From CALWPV01 sp045632125 (GTDB lineage: Bacteria > Bacillota > Clostridia > Lachnospirales > Bianqueaceae), in the NCBI GenBank assembly GCA_045632125.1, contig JAZQWC010000044.1, positions 1 through 45,025 of the forward strand: 45,025 nucleotides of DNA, written 5' to 3'. Made by a program: the position numbers and the translations under genes. Positions 30,309 through 38,677 of the stretch are shown in pieces (the stretch's first letter is position 1; each line of letters begins with the position of its first letter). The notes under the pieces are model-generated. The model searched no databases and was not told where the DNA came from. It was given only the letters and a program-made list of their open reading frames with translations.

Positions 30309-32420
30309 TTATTCTTCAATATCGGTTTCATCAAACAGAGTGGGGATTTCAGCGCAGTTGATGCAATCATCCAGTTCCACAGCCAGATCACCCATAAAGA
30401 TCTGATCATCTTTACCCAGAGCACCGGGAATGATGGAGAAGGTATTGGAAATACCATCTTGGGCATCTTTGAAGGGAAGTTTGGCAACAGAGGCCAGAGA
30501 AGCAACAGCGCCATGGGTATCACGGTGGTGCATGGGGTTTGCACCAGGAGCAAAGGCTTCACCCTTCTTACGACCATCGGGGGTAGCACCGGTAGCTTTA
30601 CCATATACTACGTTAGAGGTAATGGTCAGAATAGAAGTGGTAGGAATACTTTCACGATAGGTGTGGTTGCGACGAACGAATTCCATAAACTGGTGTACGA
30701 TATAGCGAGCGATATCATCAACACGATCATCATCGTTACCGTATTTGGGGAAGTCGCCATCAACTTCATAATCTACAGCCAGACCATTTTCATCACGAAG
30801 GACTTTAACCTTTGCATATTTAATGGCAGACAGAGAATCAGCTACAACAGACAGACCGGCAATACCGGTAGCAAACCAGCGGGTTACATCTTTATCATGC
30901 AGAGCCATCTGAATCTTTTCATAGCAATATTTGTCGTGCATATAGTGAATTACATTCAAGGTATTCACATATACTTTTGCCAGCCATTCCATCATGGCTT
31001 CAAATTTTTCAACAACTTCATCGTATTCCAAATATTCGGAAGTAATGGGCTGGAACTTGGGACCTACCTGCTTTTTGGATACTTCATCGACACCACCGTT
31101 GATGGCATAAAGCAAACATTTAGCCAAGTTAGCACGAGCACCAAAGAACTGCATTTCTTTACCCAGACGCATGGAAGATACGCAGCAGGCAATGGCGTAG
31201 TCATCACCATGCGTCCAGCGCATCATGTCATCATTTTCATACTGAATAGAGGAGGACTCGATGGAAACCTTGGCGCAATAGCGTTTGAAATTCAGAGGAA
31301 GACGAGTAGACCACAAAACAGTCAGGTTGGGTTCGGGAGAGGGACCCAGGTTCTTCAGGGTATGCAAATAACGATAGGACATCTTAGTAACCAAAGGACG
31401 ACCATCGATACCCATACCACCGATGGACTCAGTAACCCACTGAGGATCGCCGGAGAAAAGGGCGTTGTATTCAGGGGTACGAGCAAATTTGATCATACGC
31501 AGTTTCATGATGAAATGGTCAACCATTTCCTGAATCTGGGATTCGGTATATTTTCCTGACTTAAGGTCACGTTCAGCATAAATATCCAAGAAGGTAGAAG
31601 TACGACCCAACGACATAGCCGCACCATTCTGCTCTTTAACAGCAGCCAGGTAACCAAAGTACAGCCACTGAATTGCTTCTTTAGTATCGGTAGCCGGCTT
31701 GGAAATATCGAAACCGTAGCTAGCAGCCATGGTTTTCAGATCCTGCAAAGCGCGGATCTGCTCAGCCAATTCTTCACGAAGACGAATTACTTCGGAATAC
31801 ATAGCAGAACGGGTGGTAGCTTTCTGTTCTTCTTTATCAGTGATCAGACGATCGATACCATACAGGGCAACACGACGGTAGTCGCCGATGATACGGCCAC
31901 GGCCGTAAGCATCCGGCAGACCTGTAATGATATGGCTGGAACGGCAGGCGCGCATTTCAGGGGTATATGCATCAAAAACAGCTGCATTATGAGTTTTTCT
32001 GTGGTTAGTAAAGAATTCAACCAACTTGGGATCTACAGTGTAACCATGATCCGCACAGGCTTTTGCAGCGGTACGAATGCCACCATAGGGCATGAATGCA
32101 CGCTTTAAGGGTTTATCAGTTTGAAAACCTACAATGGTTTCCTTGGATTTATCCAGATAACAGGGAGCATGAGAGGTAATAGAGGAAATTACTTCAGTGT
32201 CCATATCCAGTACACCGCCGGCCTCACGTTCCTGACGAAATAGTTCACCAACCTGTTCCCACAGAGCGGTGGTGTTTTCGGTGGGAGCCTCCAAAAAGCT
32301 TTCGTCACCTGTATAAGGTGTATAATTGTGGCGGATAAAGCTTCTTACATTGATTTCACGAGACCAGGTTCCGGTTTCAAAACCTTCCCAGCCCTCAAAT
32401 GAATAGTTAGAATAATTCAT
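30309..32420 (-). CDS. pflB: Pyruvate formate-lyase, large catalytic subunit lacking the glycyl-radical domain
   Basis: 703 residues, converting pyruvate and CoA to acetyl-CoA and formate in anaerobic fermentation. Conserved parts are VGFQTDKPLKRAFMPYGG, PDAYGRGRIIGDYRRVALYG, the active-site cysteine pair Cys412-Cys413 in DYAIACCVSSM, FFGARANLAK and TPDGRKKGE. The match stops at GALGKDD; instead of the glycyl-radical domain there is a distinct 30-residue acidic tail with a CINC motif and ending DETDIEE, then TAA. The missing domain is supplied by the next gene. The ATG at 32420 has AAGGAG 7 nt upstream; the longer upstream frame is leader RNA. A consensus promoter lies 150 nt ahead, leaving a leader with two small palindromes. 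Confidence 0.95.
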   Translation of the reverse strand: MNYSNYSFEGWEGFETGTWSREINVRSFIRHNYTPYTGDESFLEAPTENTTALWEQVGELFRQEREAGGVLDMDTEVISSITSHAPCYLDKSKETIVGFQTDKPLKRAFMPYGGIRTAAKACADHGYTVDPKLVEFFTNHRKTHNAAVFDAYTPEMRACRSSHIITGLPDAYGRGRIIGDYRRVALYGIDRLITDKEEQKATTRSAMYSEVIRLREELAEQIRALQDLKTMAASYGFDISKPATDTKEAIQWLYFGYLAAVKEQNGAAMSLGRTSTFLDIYAERDLKSGKYTESQIQEMVDHFIMKLRMIKFARTPEYNALFSGDPQWVTESIGGMGIDGRPLVTKMSYRYLHTLKNLGPSPEPNLTVLWSTRLPLNFKRYCAKVSIESSSIQYENDDMMRWTHGDDYAIACCVSSMRLGKEMQFFGARANLAKCLLYAINGGVDEVSKKQVGPKFQPITSEYLEYDEVVEKFEAMMEWLAKVYVNTLNVIHYMHDKYCYEKIQMALHDKDVTRWFATGIAGLSVVADSLSAIKYAKVKVLRDENGLAVDYEVDGDFPKYGNDDDRVDDIARYIVHQFMEFVRRNHTYRESIPTTSILTITSNVVYGKATGATPDGRKKGEAFAPGANPMHHRDTHGAVASLASVAKLPFKDAQDGISNTFSIIPGALGKDDQIFMGDLAVELDDCINCAEIPTLFDETDIEE

Positions 32421-32572
32421 AGTGCTTCTCCTTTTCAATAGCCGAAATGAATATCGGCAACTTGTAGTATCTTCAAACACATCGATGTTTATGCAAATCA
32501 ACAAGAACATCGAAAAAGTGTAGAAATGGTAAAAATTAGTGGATAAAAAATAATGATACCACTAGATATTGT

Positions 32573-32601
32573 ATTATACCGCTACTTGGCTCACTTGTCA
32601 A
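32573..32601 (-). promoter_or_regulatory. Promoter of the pfl operon
   Basis: On the minus strand TTGACA (32596-32601) and TATAAT (32573-32578) are perfect boxes 17 nt apart. The -35 box overlaps the last codons of the upstream amidase gene. The leader of about 146 nt holds a palindrome ACATCGATGT (32479-32490 region) and a hairpin GCCGA/TCGGC (32441-32458). Confidence 0.88.
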
Positions 32602-33427
32602 TGTGTCTGAAAGAAAGATCGTATAAGTCGGTACGGCGATGTTTTAGTAGAGGCAATTGTTCACGAATTTTGGAAACTTTATTGAGATCGATTTCGGTAA
32701 TTTTAATATTTTCAGTTTCAGCCAGCTGTGAAAGCACGGTGCCCCAAGGGTCGCATACAATACTATGCCCCCAGGAATGATAGGAAGCAGTTAAGTCGCG
32801 GGCAGGAGCGGTACCAACGGTATAAACTTGGTTATATAAACCTTGAGAACGGAAAGTCAGTTCCCAATGAGCAGGACCGGTGGTCATATTGAAGGCAGCA
32901 GGTACTAAAATGAGCTGGGCACCCTGAAGAGTCATTAGGCGGCAAAGTTCGGGAAAACGAAAATCATAACAGATGCATAGACCCATTCGACCAAATTCGG
33001 TGTCAAATACGGTTACTTCGTTTCCAGGAGTCAGCGTTAAAGACTCCTGAAAAGTTTGTCCGCCTTGTACGTTAATGTCAAATAAATGCATCTTGCGGTG
33101 TTTGGCAATTTGGCGGCCGTAGCGGTCAAATACATAGGCGGTGTTATAAACAAGGCCATCTTCATCAACCTCTGGCATGGATCCGGCGGAAAGATAGATT
33201 CCTAATTTTCGAGCCAGATCAGAGGCGAATTGCCAGGTGGCTTCGCCTTCTTTTTCCGCGTACAGCGGAAAGTTTGAAGTTTCATAAGGACAGCAAAACA
33301 TTTCCGGAAGGGCGATGAGATCGGCGCCGTCTGCAGCTGCTTTTTCGCAGGCAGCAGTAACGTGTGCATAGGTGTCCTTTTTGTCAGTGAAAACGGGCAG
33401 TTGTAGTTGAGCAATACGAAGGGTCAT
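32591..33427 (-). CDS. Carbon-nitrogen hydrolase (nitrilase superfamily, omega-amidase/NIT2-like)
   Basis: 278 residues with the Glu-Lys-Cys triad of the nitrilase fold: ALPEMFCCPYE (Glu), KHRKMHLFDINV (Lys) and GLCICYDFRFPEL (Cys). The surrounding MHLFDI and YDFRFPELCRLM fit the NIT2 branch, whose members hydrolyse omega-amides such as alpha-ketoglutaramate; the true substrate is not certain. The ATG at 33427 follows GGAG by 7 nt; a TTG four codons earlier is less likely. The pfl promoter lies inside its 3' end, so read-through into pfl is possible. Confidence 0.9.
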   Translation of the reverse strand: MTLRIAQLQLPVFTDKKDTYAHVTAACEKAAADGADLIALPEMFCCPYETSNFPLYAEKEGEATWQFASDLARKLGIYLSAGSMPEVDEDGLVYNTAYVFDRYGRQIAKHRKMHLFDINVQGGQTFQESLTLTPGNEVTVFDTEFGRMGLCICYDFRFPELCRLMTLQGAQLILVPAAFNMTTGPAHWELTFRSQGLYNQVYTVGTAPARDLTASYHSWGHSIVCDPWGTVLSQLAETENIKITEIDLNKVSKIREQLPLLKHRRTDLYDLSFRHIDK

Positions 33428-33462
33428 AGAAATCTCCAATCAATTTGAAAAAATGGGAAAAG

Positions 33463-33495
33463 AAAAGGTGTCGGAGAAGATCTCTGACACCTTTT
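33463..33495 (-). terminator. Terminator of the ABC exporter operon
   Basis: On the minus strand AAAAGGTGTC pairs with GACACCTTTT (10 bp), extended by GAGA/TCTC after one mismatch, and a T run follows. It lies 5 nt after the stop codon of the second exporter gene. Confidence 0.9.
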
Positions 33496-33500
33496 GAAAG

Positions 33501-35273
33501 TTATTCGTTTGTCAGCTGAGAGGTATACAACTGATGGTACAGACCCTTCTTTTCCATCAGTTCATTGTGACTGCCGGATTCGGCAATCACACCGTCGCTG
33601 ATGTACATGATGCGGTCACAGTCTTTAATGGTGGACAGACGGTGAGCAACAACGAAGGAAGTACGGTTCTTCAATAGCTGTTTGATACCTTCCTGAACCA
33701 GAAGCTCGGTATTGGTATCGATAGAAGAAGTGGCTTCATCCAGAATCAGGATCTTAGGATCGCTGATCAGGGTACGAGCGAAGGAGAGCAGCTGACGCTG
33801 ACCTGCGGAAAGCATGTCACCACGTTCGTTGATCTCGGTGTAGTAGCCCTGAGGCATCTTGGAGATGAAATCGTGGGCGAATACCTTCTTGGCAGCTGCA
33901 ATACATTCTTCATCGGTGGCATCCAGACGACCATAACGGATGTTATCCATAATGGTACCGGAGAAGATGAAGGTATCCTGCAGCATAATACCCATCTGGC
34001 TGCGGATGGAATGCAGGGTAGCATCGGCGATGTCGTAACCATCGATCTTTACTGCGCCGCTTTTAATATTGTAGAAACGGGAAACCAGATTGATGATGGT
34101 GGATTTACCGGCGCCGGTGGGACCTACCAAAGCAATACTTTCGCCGGGTTCTACATGGAAGCTAACATTTTTCAGGATCGGACGATCTTTTTCGTATTCG
34201 AAGATAACGTTTTCAAAGTCTACGCCGCCTTTCATGGTGGGCAGGTCTTTGGCATCTTCTTTATCGGTTACGGTAACAGGCTCGTCCATCAACTGGAAGA
34301 TACGCTCCAAATAAGAAACGGTGTTGACCAACTGATTATAGTAGTTGGAAAGCTGCTGGATAGGATCCCAGAAACGGTTAGCGTAACTGGTCATAGCTAC
34401 TAACATACCTACAGCGATGGTGTCACGCAGATACACAACACCAACGATATAAATTAGGTAGAAAACAGCTTTGGAAATGATCATGGACAGAGGCCAAATG
34501 CTGTGGTTAATGGTTACTGCATGCAGATAAGCCTTTCTGGAAGCGATGGCCAGTTCTTCGTTGATACCAGCATTCATTTCTTCACGGGCAAAGCTCTGGG
34601 TTACACGTTCACCATTGATGCTTTCAGCCAAATAAGAAGTAAAGTTACTCTGCTTATTGGCCTGCTGCTGCCATGCACGGCGCTGTTTGCGCTTGATACT
34701 GAAGATGTAGATGATGAACACAGGCAGACCGGCAAATACAACCAAAGCCAGTTTGGGGTTCAGGGAAATCATGAAGATCGCAATGAAGAACAAGCTCAGT
34801 ACCTGAAGCAAAATATTAACAATACCATTGGTCAAAAAGTCGGATACAGAGTTAACATAGTTGATAACACGCACCAGAATCTTACCATGGGGACGGCTGT
34901 CAAAATAGTCGAAGGGCAGATCCTGCAGATGCACATACAGGTCACGGCGCAGGTCGCGAACGATAGCCTGACCGGCAATAGCAGAGCAGCGGGAACGGAA
35001 ACGGTTACAGGTTGCCTGAACGATTACGATTACGATCAAAGACAAACCGGCAATGACCAAACCCTTAATATCCTCGTTGGGGATCATTTCATCGATGGCA
35101 TCGGCAGTGAACAAAGGCATCAGCAAACCGCAGACGATGGAAATCGCACTAAAAATGAAGGCACCGATGAGCAGCTTTTTATAGCGTTTGATGTATACAA
35201 GGCTTCGAAGCAGATGTTTCGCATTAAATTGAGTTTCCAGCGTTTCATCTACGTTATATTTATTACGTGCCAT
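33501..35273 (-). CDS. ABC exporter, fused permease/ATPase, subunit with the canonical catalytic Glu
   Basis: 590 residues: six membrane helices in the first 320, then an ATPase domain with Walker A GPTGAGKST, signature LSAGQRQLLSFARTL, Walker B ILILDEATSSID with the catalytic Glu, and H-loop VAHRLST. It pairs with the exporter gene directly upstream (stop and start overlap in TAATG). Together they resemble heterodimeric exporters such as BmrC/BmrD and TM287/288, in which only one of the two ATP sites is fully active; this subunit provides the intact Walker B Glu and switch His. Substrate unknown; multidrug or lipid export is typical of the family. Confidence 0.94.
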   Translation of the reverse strand: MARNKYNVDETLETQFNAKHLLRSLVYIKRYKKLLIGAFIFSAISIVCGLLMPLFTADAIDEMIPNEDIKGLVIAGLSLIVIVIVQATCNRFRSRCSAIAGQAIVRDLRRDLYVHLQDLPFDYFDSRPHGKILVRVINYVNSVSDFLTNGIVNILLQVLSLFFIAIFMISLNPKLALVVFAGLPVFIIYIFSIKRKQRRAWQQQANKQSNFTSYLAESINGERVTQSFAREEMNAGINEELAIASRKAYLHAVTINHSIWPLSMIISKAVFYLIYIVGVVYLRDTIAVGMLVAMTSYANRFWDPIQQLSNYYNQLVNTVSYLERIFQLMDEPVTVTDKEDAKDLPTMKGGVDFENVIFEYEKDRPILKNVSFHVEPGESIALVGPTGAGKSTIINLVSRFYNIKSGAVKIDGYDIADATLHSIRSQMGIMLQDTFIFSGTIMDNIRYGRLDATDEECIAAAKKVFAHDFISKMPQGYYTEINERGDMLSAGQRQLLSFARTLISDPKILILDEATSSIDTNTELLVQEGIKQLLKNRTSFVVAHRLSTIKDCDRIMYISDGVIAESGSHNELMEKKGLYHQLYTSQLTNE

Positions 35274-37054
35274 TATGCCTCACCTCCTAACACTTCGGCT
35301 GCAGAGGCAATGCCCTGCTGGATACGGTAAATGTTGTAGTAATAACCTTGTTTGTCAAGAAGTTCTTTATGAGTACCCTGTTCGGTAATCTTACCATCTT
35401 CGATAATAAAGATGATATCAGCATTCTTAACAGAAGAAATACGCTGTGCAACGATCAAGGTCGTAGCCTTTTTCGGACGAGAAGCCAGGCGCTGCTGGAT
35501 GTACTGCTCGGTTTCAAGGTCAACGGCGGAAGTGGTGTCATCCAGAATCAGAATCGGAGAGTTCATAGCCAAAGCACGGGCCAAAGCCAAACGCTGCTTC
35601 TGACCACCGGAAAGACCCATACCACGCTCACCAACGATGGTATCGTAACCGTCGGGCAGACGACGAACAAATTTATCAGCATCGGCATCTTCAGCTGCAC
35701 GGAAGATCACATCATTGGGAGCATCCGGAACGCCGTAGGCGATATTAGATTCAACGGTATCGGAGAACAGGAATACATCCTGCAGGGCAATACCAATGTT
35801 GCGGCGCAGATCCTGCAAGTTATACTGCTGAACTTCAACACCGTCTACTTTAACCGTGCCTGCGGCAGGATCAACAAAACGGGTGATCAAGTTCAGAATA
35901 GAAGACTTACCGGAACCGGTGGGACCCATAATACCAACGGTGGCACCGGCGGGAATATGCATGTTGATATCCTTCAAAACAGTGTTGCCGTCGAAAGTCA
36001 GGGAAACATGATCCAAATCGATATCACCCTTTACTTCGCCGGTATGAGCGGGAACTTCGGGGCTTACGATTTCGGGAGTAGATTCATACAGCTCACGTAC
36101 ACGCTCGCAGCTTACCAGGAAACGCTGGGTATCATTAATAAGGAAACCAAGCTGCTGCATGGGGCTGTTCAGCATCCAGGACAGTCCGGTAAAGATGGTC
36201 AGATCACCAACGGTGATGTCGCCCAGAACAACAAGGATCGCACCAATGATGATGGAGCAAGCGTTCATTACGTTACCTACGGTTTCCATAATGGGGGAGT
36301 AGGTGATCCATGCCTTATTAGCCTTTAGGTTCAAGTCGTAATACTTTTCGTTTTCAGTATCGAACTTTTCGATTTCATGTTTTTCACGACAGAAAGCACG
36401 AACTACACGGTTACCGCTGATATTTTCATTAACAACGGTGTTCAGTTTGGAAAGCTGCATTCTGGCTTGAACGAACAAGGGACGTACACTTTTACCCAAC
36501 TTGTTGGCAACAATAAAGGAAATGGGTGCCAAGCAAAGCTGAATCAAGGTGAACTTCCAACTGATAGAGAAGAAAACAGTCAATACGATTACCAACATAA
36601 TAACGCTATCAAAAATAGCGAAGGATACCCAACCAATAAAGTGGTTGATGGCATCAACGTCACCGGTACATTTGTTGATCAAGTCACCGGAACGGTTGGT
36701 CATTAAAAAGTGACGGCTCTGCGCACCCAGTTTTTTGAACAAGGCTTTGCGAAGCTCGAAGGTTACATGTTGAGAAGCATGCTCTCGCATCAGGTTGGCA
36801 GCAAATCTCATGATAAGACGCAGCACGATGACGCCGTAGGCCAAGAGGGCCAAGGGTAAGAGCTGATCCATAACTTCAGCTGTTGTAATGTTCGGATTGT
36901 CGAACATAGGATACAGGACATCATCAACGATTTGGCTAATGATGCGGGCGTCAAAAGTTACCAATAAATTGAACGCCATTGTTAGGATCCAGGCCGCGAA
37001 GAGTGTGTACTTCGCTTTTCCTAAAAAGGAAAAGGCCCATTTCATTTGATGCAT
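35273..37054 (-). CDS. ABC exporter, fused permease/ATPase, subunit with the degenerate ATP site
   Basis: 593 residues: six membrane helices then an ATPase domain with Walker A GPTGSGKSS and signature LSGGQKQRLALARAL. Two catalytic positions are changed: Walker B reads ILILDDTTSAVD (Asp in place of Glu) and the H-loop reads VAQRISS (Gln in place of His). These are the marks of the degenerate site of heterodimeric exporters, so it should work only together with the next gene. GGAGG precedes the ATG at 37054. The leader is about 150 nt, is structured, and contains a possible 39-codon leader peptide that ends just before this RBS. Confidence 0.94.
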   Translation of the reverse strand: MHQMKWAFSFLGKAKYTLFAAWILTMAFNLLVTFDARIISQIVDDVLYPMFDNPNITTAEVMDQLLPLALLAYGVIVLRLIMRFAANLMREHASQHVTFELRKALFKKLGAQSRHFLMTNRSGDLINKCTGDVDAINHFIGWVSFAIFDSVIMLVIVLTVFFSISWKFTLIQLCLAPISFIVANKLGKSVRPLFVQARMQLSKLNTVVNENISGNRVVRAFCREKHEIEKFDTENEKYYDLNLKANKAWITYSPIMETVGNVMNACSIIIGAILVVLGDITVGDLTIFTGLSWMLNSPMQQLGFLINDTQRFLVSCERVRELYESTPEIVSPEVPAHTGEVKGDIDLDHVSLTFDGNTVLKDINMHIPAGATVGIMGPTGSGKSSILNLITRFVDPAAGTVKVDGVEVQQYNLQDLRRNIGIALQDVFLFSDTVESNIAYGVPDAPNDVIFRAAEDADADKFVRRLPDGYDTIVGERGMGLSGGQKQRLALARALAMNSPILILDDTTSAVDLETEQYIQQRLASRPKKATTLIVAQRISSVKNADIIFIIEDGKITEQGTHKELLDKQGYYYNIYRIQQGIASAAEVLGGEA

Positions 37055-37070
37055 TTTTTTTCCTCCTTTT

Positions 37071-37190
37071 TCACACAGGCAGCGGCAGGCACAGTGTGAG
37101 ATCTATGTCGTATGCTGCGAGGTGTCCCAACGCTAAAAGCGCGTAACTTACCTGCGGGATGGCATGGTTTTGTTTCGTTAGATTTACCAT
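37071..37190 (-). CDS. Possible leader peptide of the ABC exporter operon (39 codons)
   Basis: The frame reads MVNLTKQNHAIPQVS at the start and ends LTLCLPLPV followed by TGA, and this TGA directly abuts the exporter RBS (TGA AAA AGG AGG). It begins about 17 nt after the predicted transcription start and has no clear Shine-Dalgarno. The RNA can fold: CCTGC/GCAGG and ATGGT/ACCAT pair around the first codons, and TCACAC/GTGTGA pairs at the end. In B. subtilis a leader peptide, BmrB, controls the related bmrCD exporter by ribosome-mediated attenuation, which is why I list it. A chance open frame of this length is quite possible. Confidence 0.4.
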   Translation of the reverse strand: MVNLTKQNHAIPQVSYALLALGHLAAYDIDLTLCLPLPV

Positions 37191-37213
37191 TTGCAGGGTA
37201 TCAAGGTTGCTAT

Positions 37214-37242
37214 ATTATACCCCAATTTCACCCTTATAGCAA
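37214..37242 (-). promoter_or_regulatory. Promoter of the ABC exporter operon
   Basis: On the minus strand TTGCTA (37237-37242) and TATAAT (37214-37219) are 17 nt apart, about 160 nt before the first exporter start codon. Confidence 0.82.
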
Positions 37243-37277
37243 AGTACTTTTTAAAAGAATTTTGATTTGTACATGAA

Positions 37278-37324
37278 AAAATGGACAATTTGTATCCTTG
37301 ACAAGAAAATGGATAAATTTTGTA
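37278..37324. repeat. Two imperfect direct repeats upstream of the Gfo/Idh/MocA gene
   Basis: AAAATGGACAATTTGTA (37278-37294) and AAAATGGATAAATTTTGTA (37306-37324) are direct repeats 28-30 bp apart centre to centre, about three helical turns, just upstream of the predicted promoter. They could be binding sites for a regulator of the downstream gene or the divergent exporter. Confidence 0.5.
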
Positions 37325-37331
37325 AATATCA

Positions 37332-37360
37332 TGGTCAAAATGACGAATATCTGCTATAAT
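37332..37360 (+). promoter_or_regulatory. Promoter of the Gfo/Idh/MocA gene
   Basis: TATAAT (37355-37360) has a weak -35, TGGTCA (37332-37337), 17 nt upstream. A TTGACA at 37298-37303 has only a poor -10 partner. A weak -35 next to direct repeats would fit an activated promoter. Confidence 0.55.
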
Positions 37361-37414
37361 ATAGTAGTGAAAATTTTGCCGCTTAGCGGCATATATATTT
37401 GGAGGAATAAGACG

Positions 37415-38611
37415 ATGAGATCGATCAATATTGCAATTGCCGGTTTGGGCGGACGTGGATATGGTCTGCTGAAAGATGTAATTTTGACCTTTGATGAGGT
37501 TAATGTTTTGGGTGTGTGTGACCTGTATGAAGATCGTGCACAGCGTGGATTTGACGCCGTTAAAGAGAAAAAGGGCAATGAGCCTTTGAAAACTTTGAAT
37601 TATAAAGACTTGTTGGAGATTCCAAATCTGGATGCGTTGGTTGTAACCACTTCCTGGGAGACTCATATTCCGATTGCGATCGATGCCATGAAGGCAGGTA
37701 TTCGCCCTGGTGTGGAAGTAGGCGCCGCTTATTCCATCGATCAGTTGTGGCAGCTGGTACGCACCTCCGAGGAGACCGGCGTGCCTTGTATGCTGATGGA
37801 AAATTGCTGCTATGGCCGTGAAGAATTGATGGTGATGAACATGGTAAAACAGGGCTTGTTTGGTTCTATTGTTCATTGTCAGGGTGGTTATCGTCATGAC
37901 CTGCGTGAAGAGATCGGTAACGGTCGTGAGAATCGTCATTATCGCAACGCCAACTATTTGCATCGTAACTGTGAGAACTATCCCACTCATGAGCTGGGTC
38001 CCATTGCTCAGATTCTGGGTATCAATCATGGTAACCGTATGGTGAAATTGACTGCGACAGCTTCCTGCGCACGTGGTATGAATGAATATTTGAAGAGAGA
38101 AAAGGGTGCTGATTACGATCAGGCAGGTGCTGCCTGGGCTCAGGGTGATGTGGTGACTACTGTTATTACCTGTGCACATGGTGAGACCATTGTGCTGACT
38201 CTGGATACCACTCTGCCTCGTTACTATTCTCGTGGTTTTCACATTCAGGGTACCAAGGGTATGTATGAAGAGGAAAATCAGTCTATCTTTATTGATGAGA
38301 AGGACAATCATGCTGACTTTAAGTGGAGTGAGCATTGGGGTAATGTAAAAGAATATCGTGATGAATATGAGCATCCCATTTGGAAACAGTTCTTGAATGA
38401 CGGCGTGCGCGGCGGCCACGGCGGTATGGATTATCTGGTGTTCAGAGCCTTCTTTGAGAGTGTAGCAGATGGTGTGAATCCGCCTATCGATGTGTATGAT
38501 ATGGCAGCTTGGATGAGTATTGGTGTACTGACCGAGGAATCAATTGCCATGGGCGGTGCTCCGGTTGCCATTCCGGACTTCACCAATGGTCAGTGGATTG
38601 AGGTTCGCTAA
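37415..38611 (+). CDS. Gfo/Idh/MocA family oxidoreductase (GH109-like)
   Basis: 398 residues. The N-terminal Rossmann domain starts INIAIAGLGGRGYGLLKDV, binding NAD(P), followed by the substrate domain with ENCCYGREELMVMNMVKQG, YPTHELGPIAQILGINHG and the ending HGGMDYLVFRAFFESV and PVAIPDFTNGQW. This pattern is seen in Gfo/Idh/MocA proteins related to GH109, which use NAD+ in a redox mechanism to cleave N-acetylgalactosaminides or related sugars. The exact substrate is not known. GGAGG lies 9 nt before the ATG at 37415. A phosphohexomutase gene follows, supporting a sugar role. Confidence 0.88.
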   Translation: MRSINIAIAGLGGRGYGLLKDVILTFDEVNVLGVCDLYEDRAQRGFDAVKEKKGNEPLKTLNYKDLLEIPNLDALVVTTSWETHIPIAIDAMKAGIRPGVEVGAAYSIDQLWQLVRTSEETGVPCMLMENCCYGREELMVMNMVKQGLFGSIVHCQGGYRHDLREEIGNGRENRHYRNANYLHRNCENYPTHELGPIAQILGINHGNRMVKLTATASCARGMNEYLKREKGADYDQAGAAWAQGDVVTTVITCAHGETIVLTLDTTLPRYYSRGFHIQGTKGMYEEENQSIFIDEKDNHADFKWSEHWGNVKEYRDEYEHPIWKQFLNDGVRGGHGGMDYLVFRAFFESVADGVNPPIDVYDMAAWMSIGVLTEESIAMGGAPVAIPDFTNGQWIEVR

Positions 38612-38677
38612 GAGTAAATTTCTTGTGATAGGATAATATAATAAGGAAGTTTTTAGAAAATACAAAGGAGGATTAGA

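Noticed and set aside
30297..30311. The PFL split as a frameshift or sequencing error
   Set aside because: The two frames are identical, so no indel is involved. A stop, a strong RBS and a non-PFL tail on the large subunit together look like a real gene boundary, though a read check is still the test.
30171..31559. A 462-codon open frame on the plus strand
   Set aside because: It lies opposite the two pfl genes, reflecting their biased codon use; no domain or RBS.
37184..38419. A 411-codon open frame on the minus strand
   Set aside because: Antisense to the Gfo/Idh/MocA gene; its sequence is rich in Thr, Ile and His with no recognisable motif.
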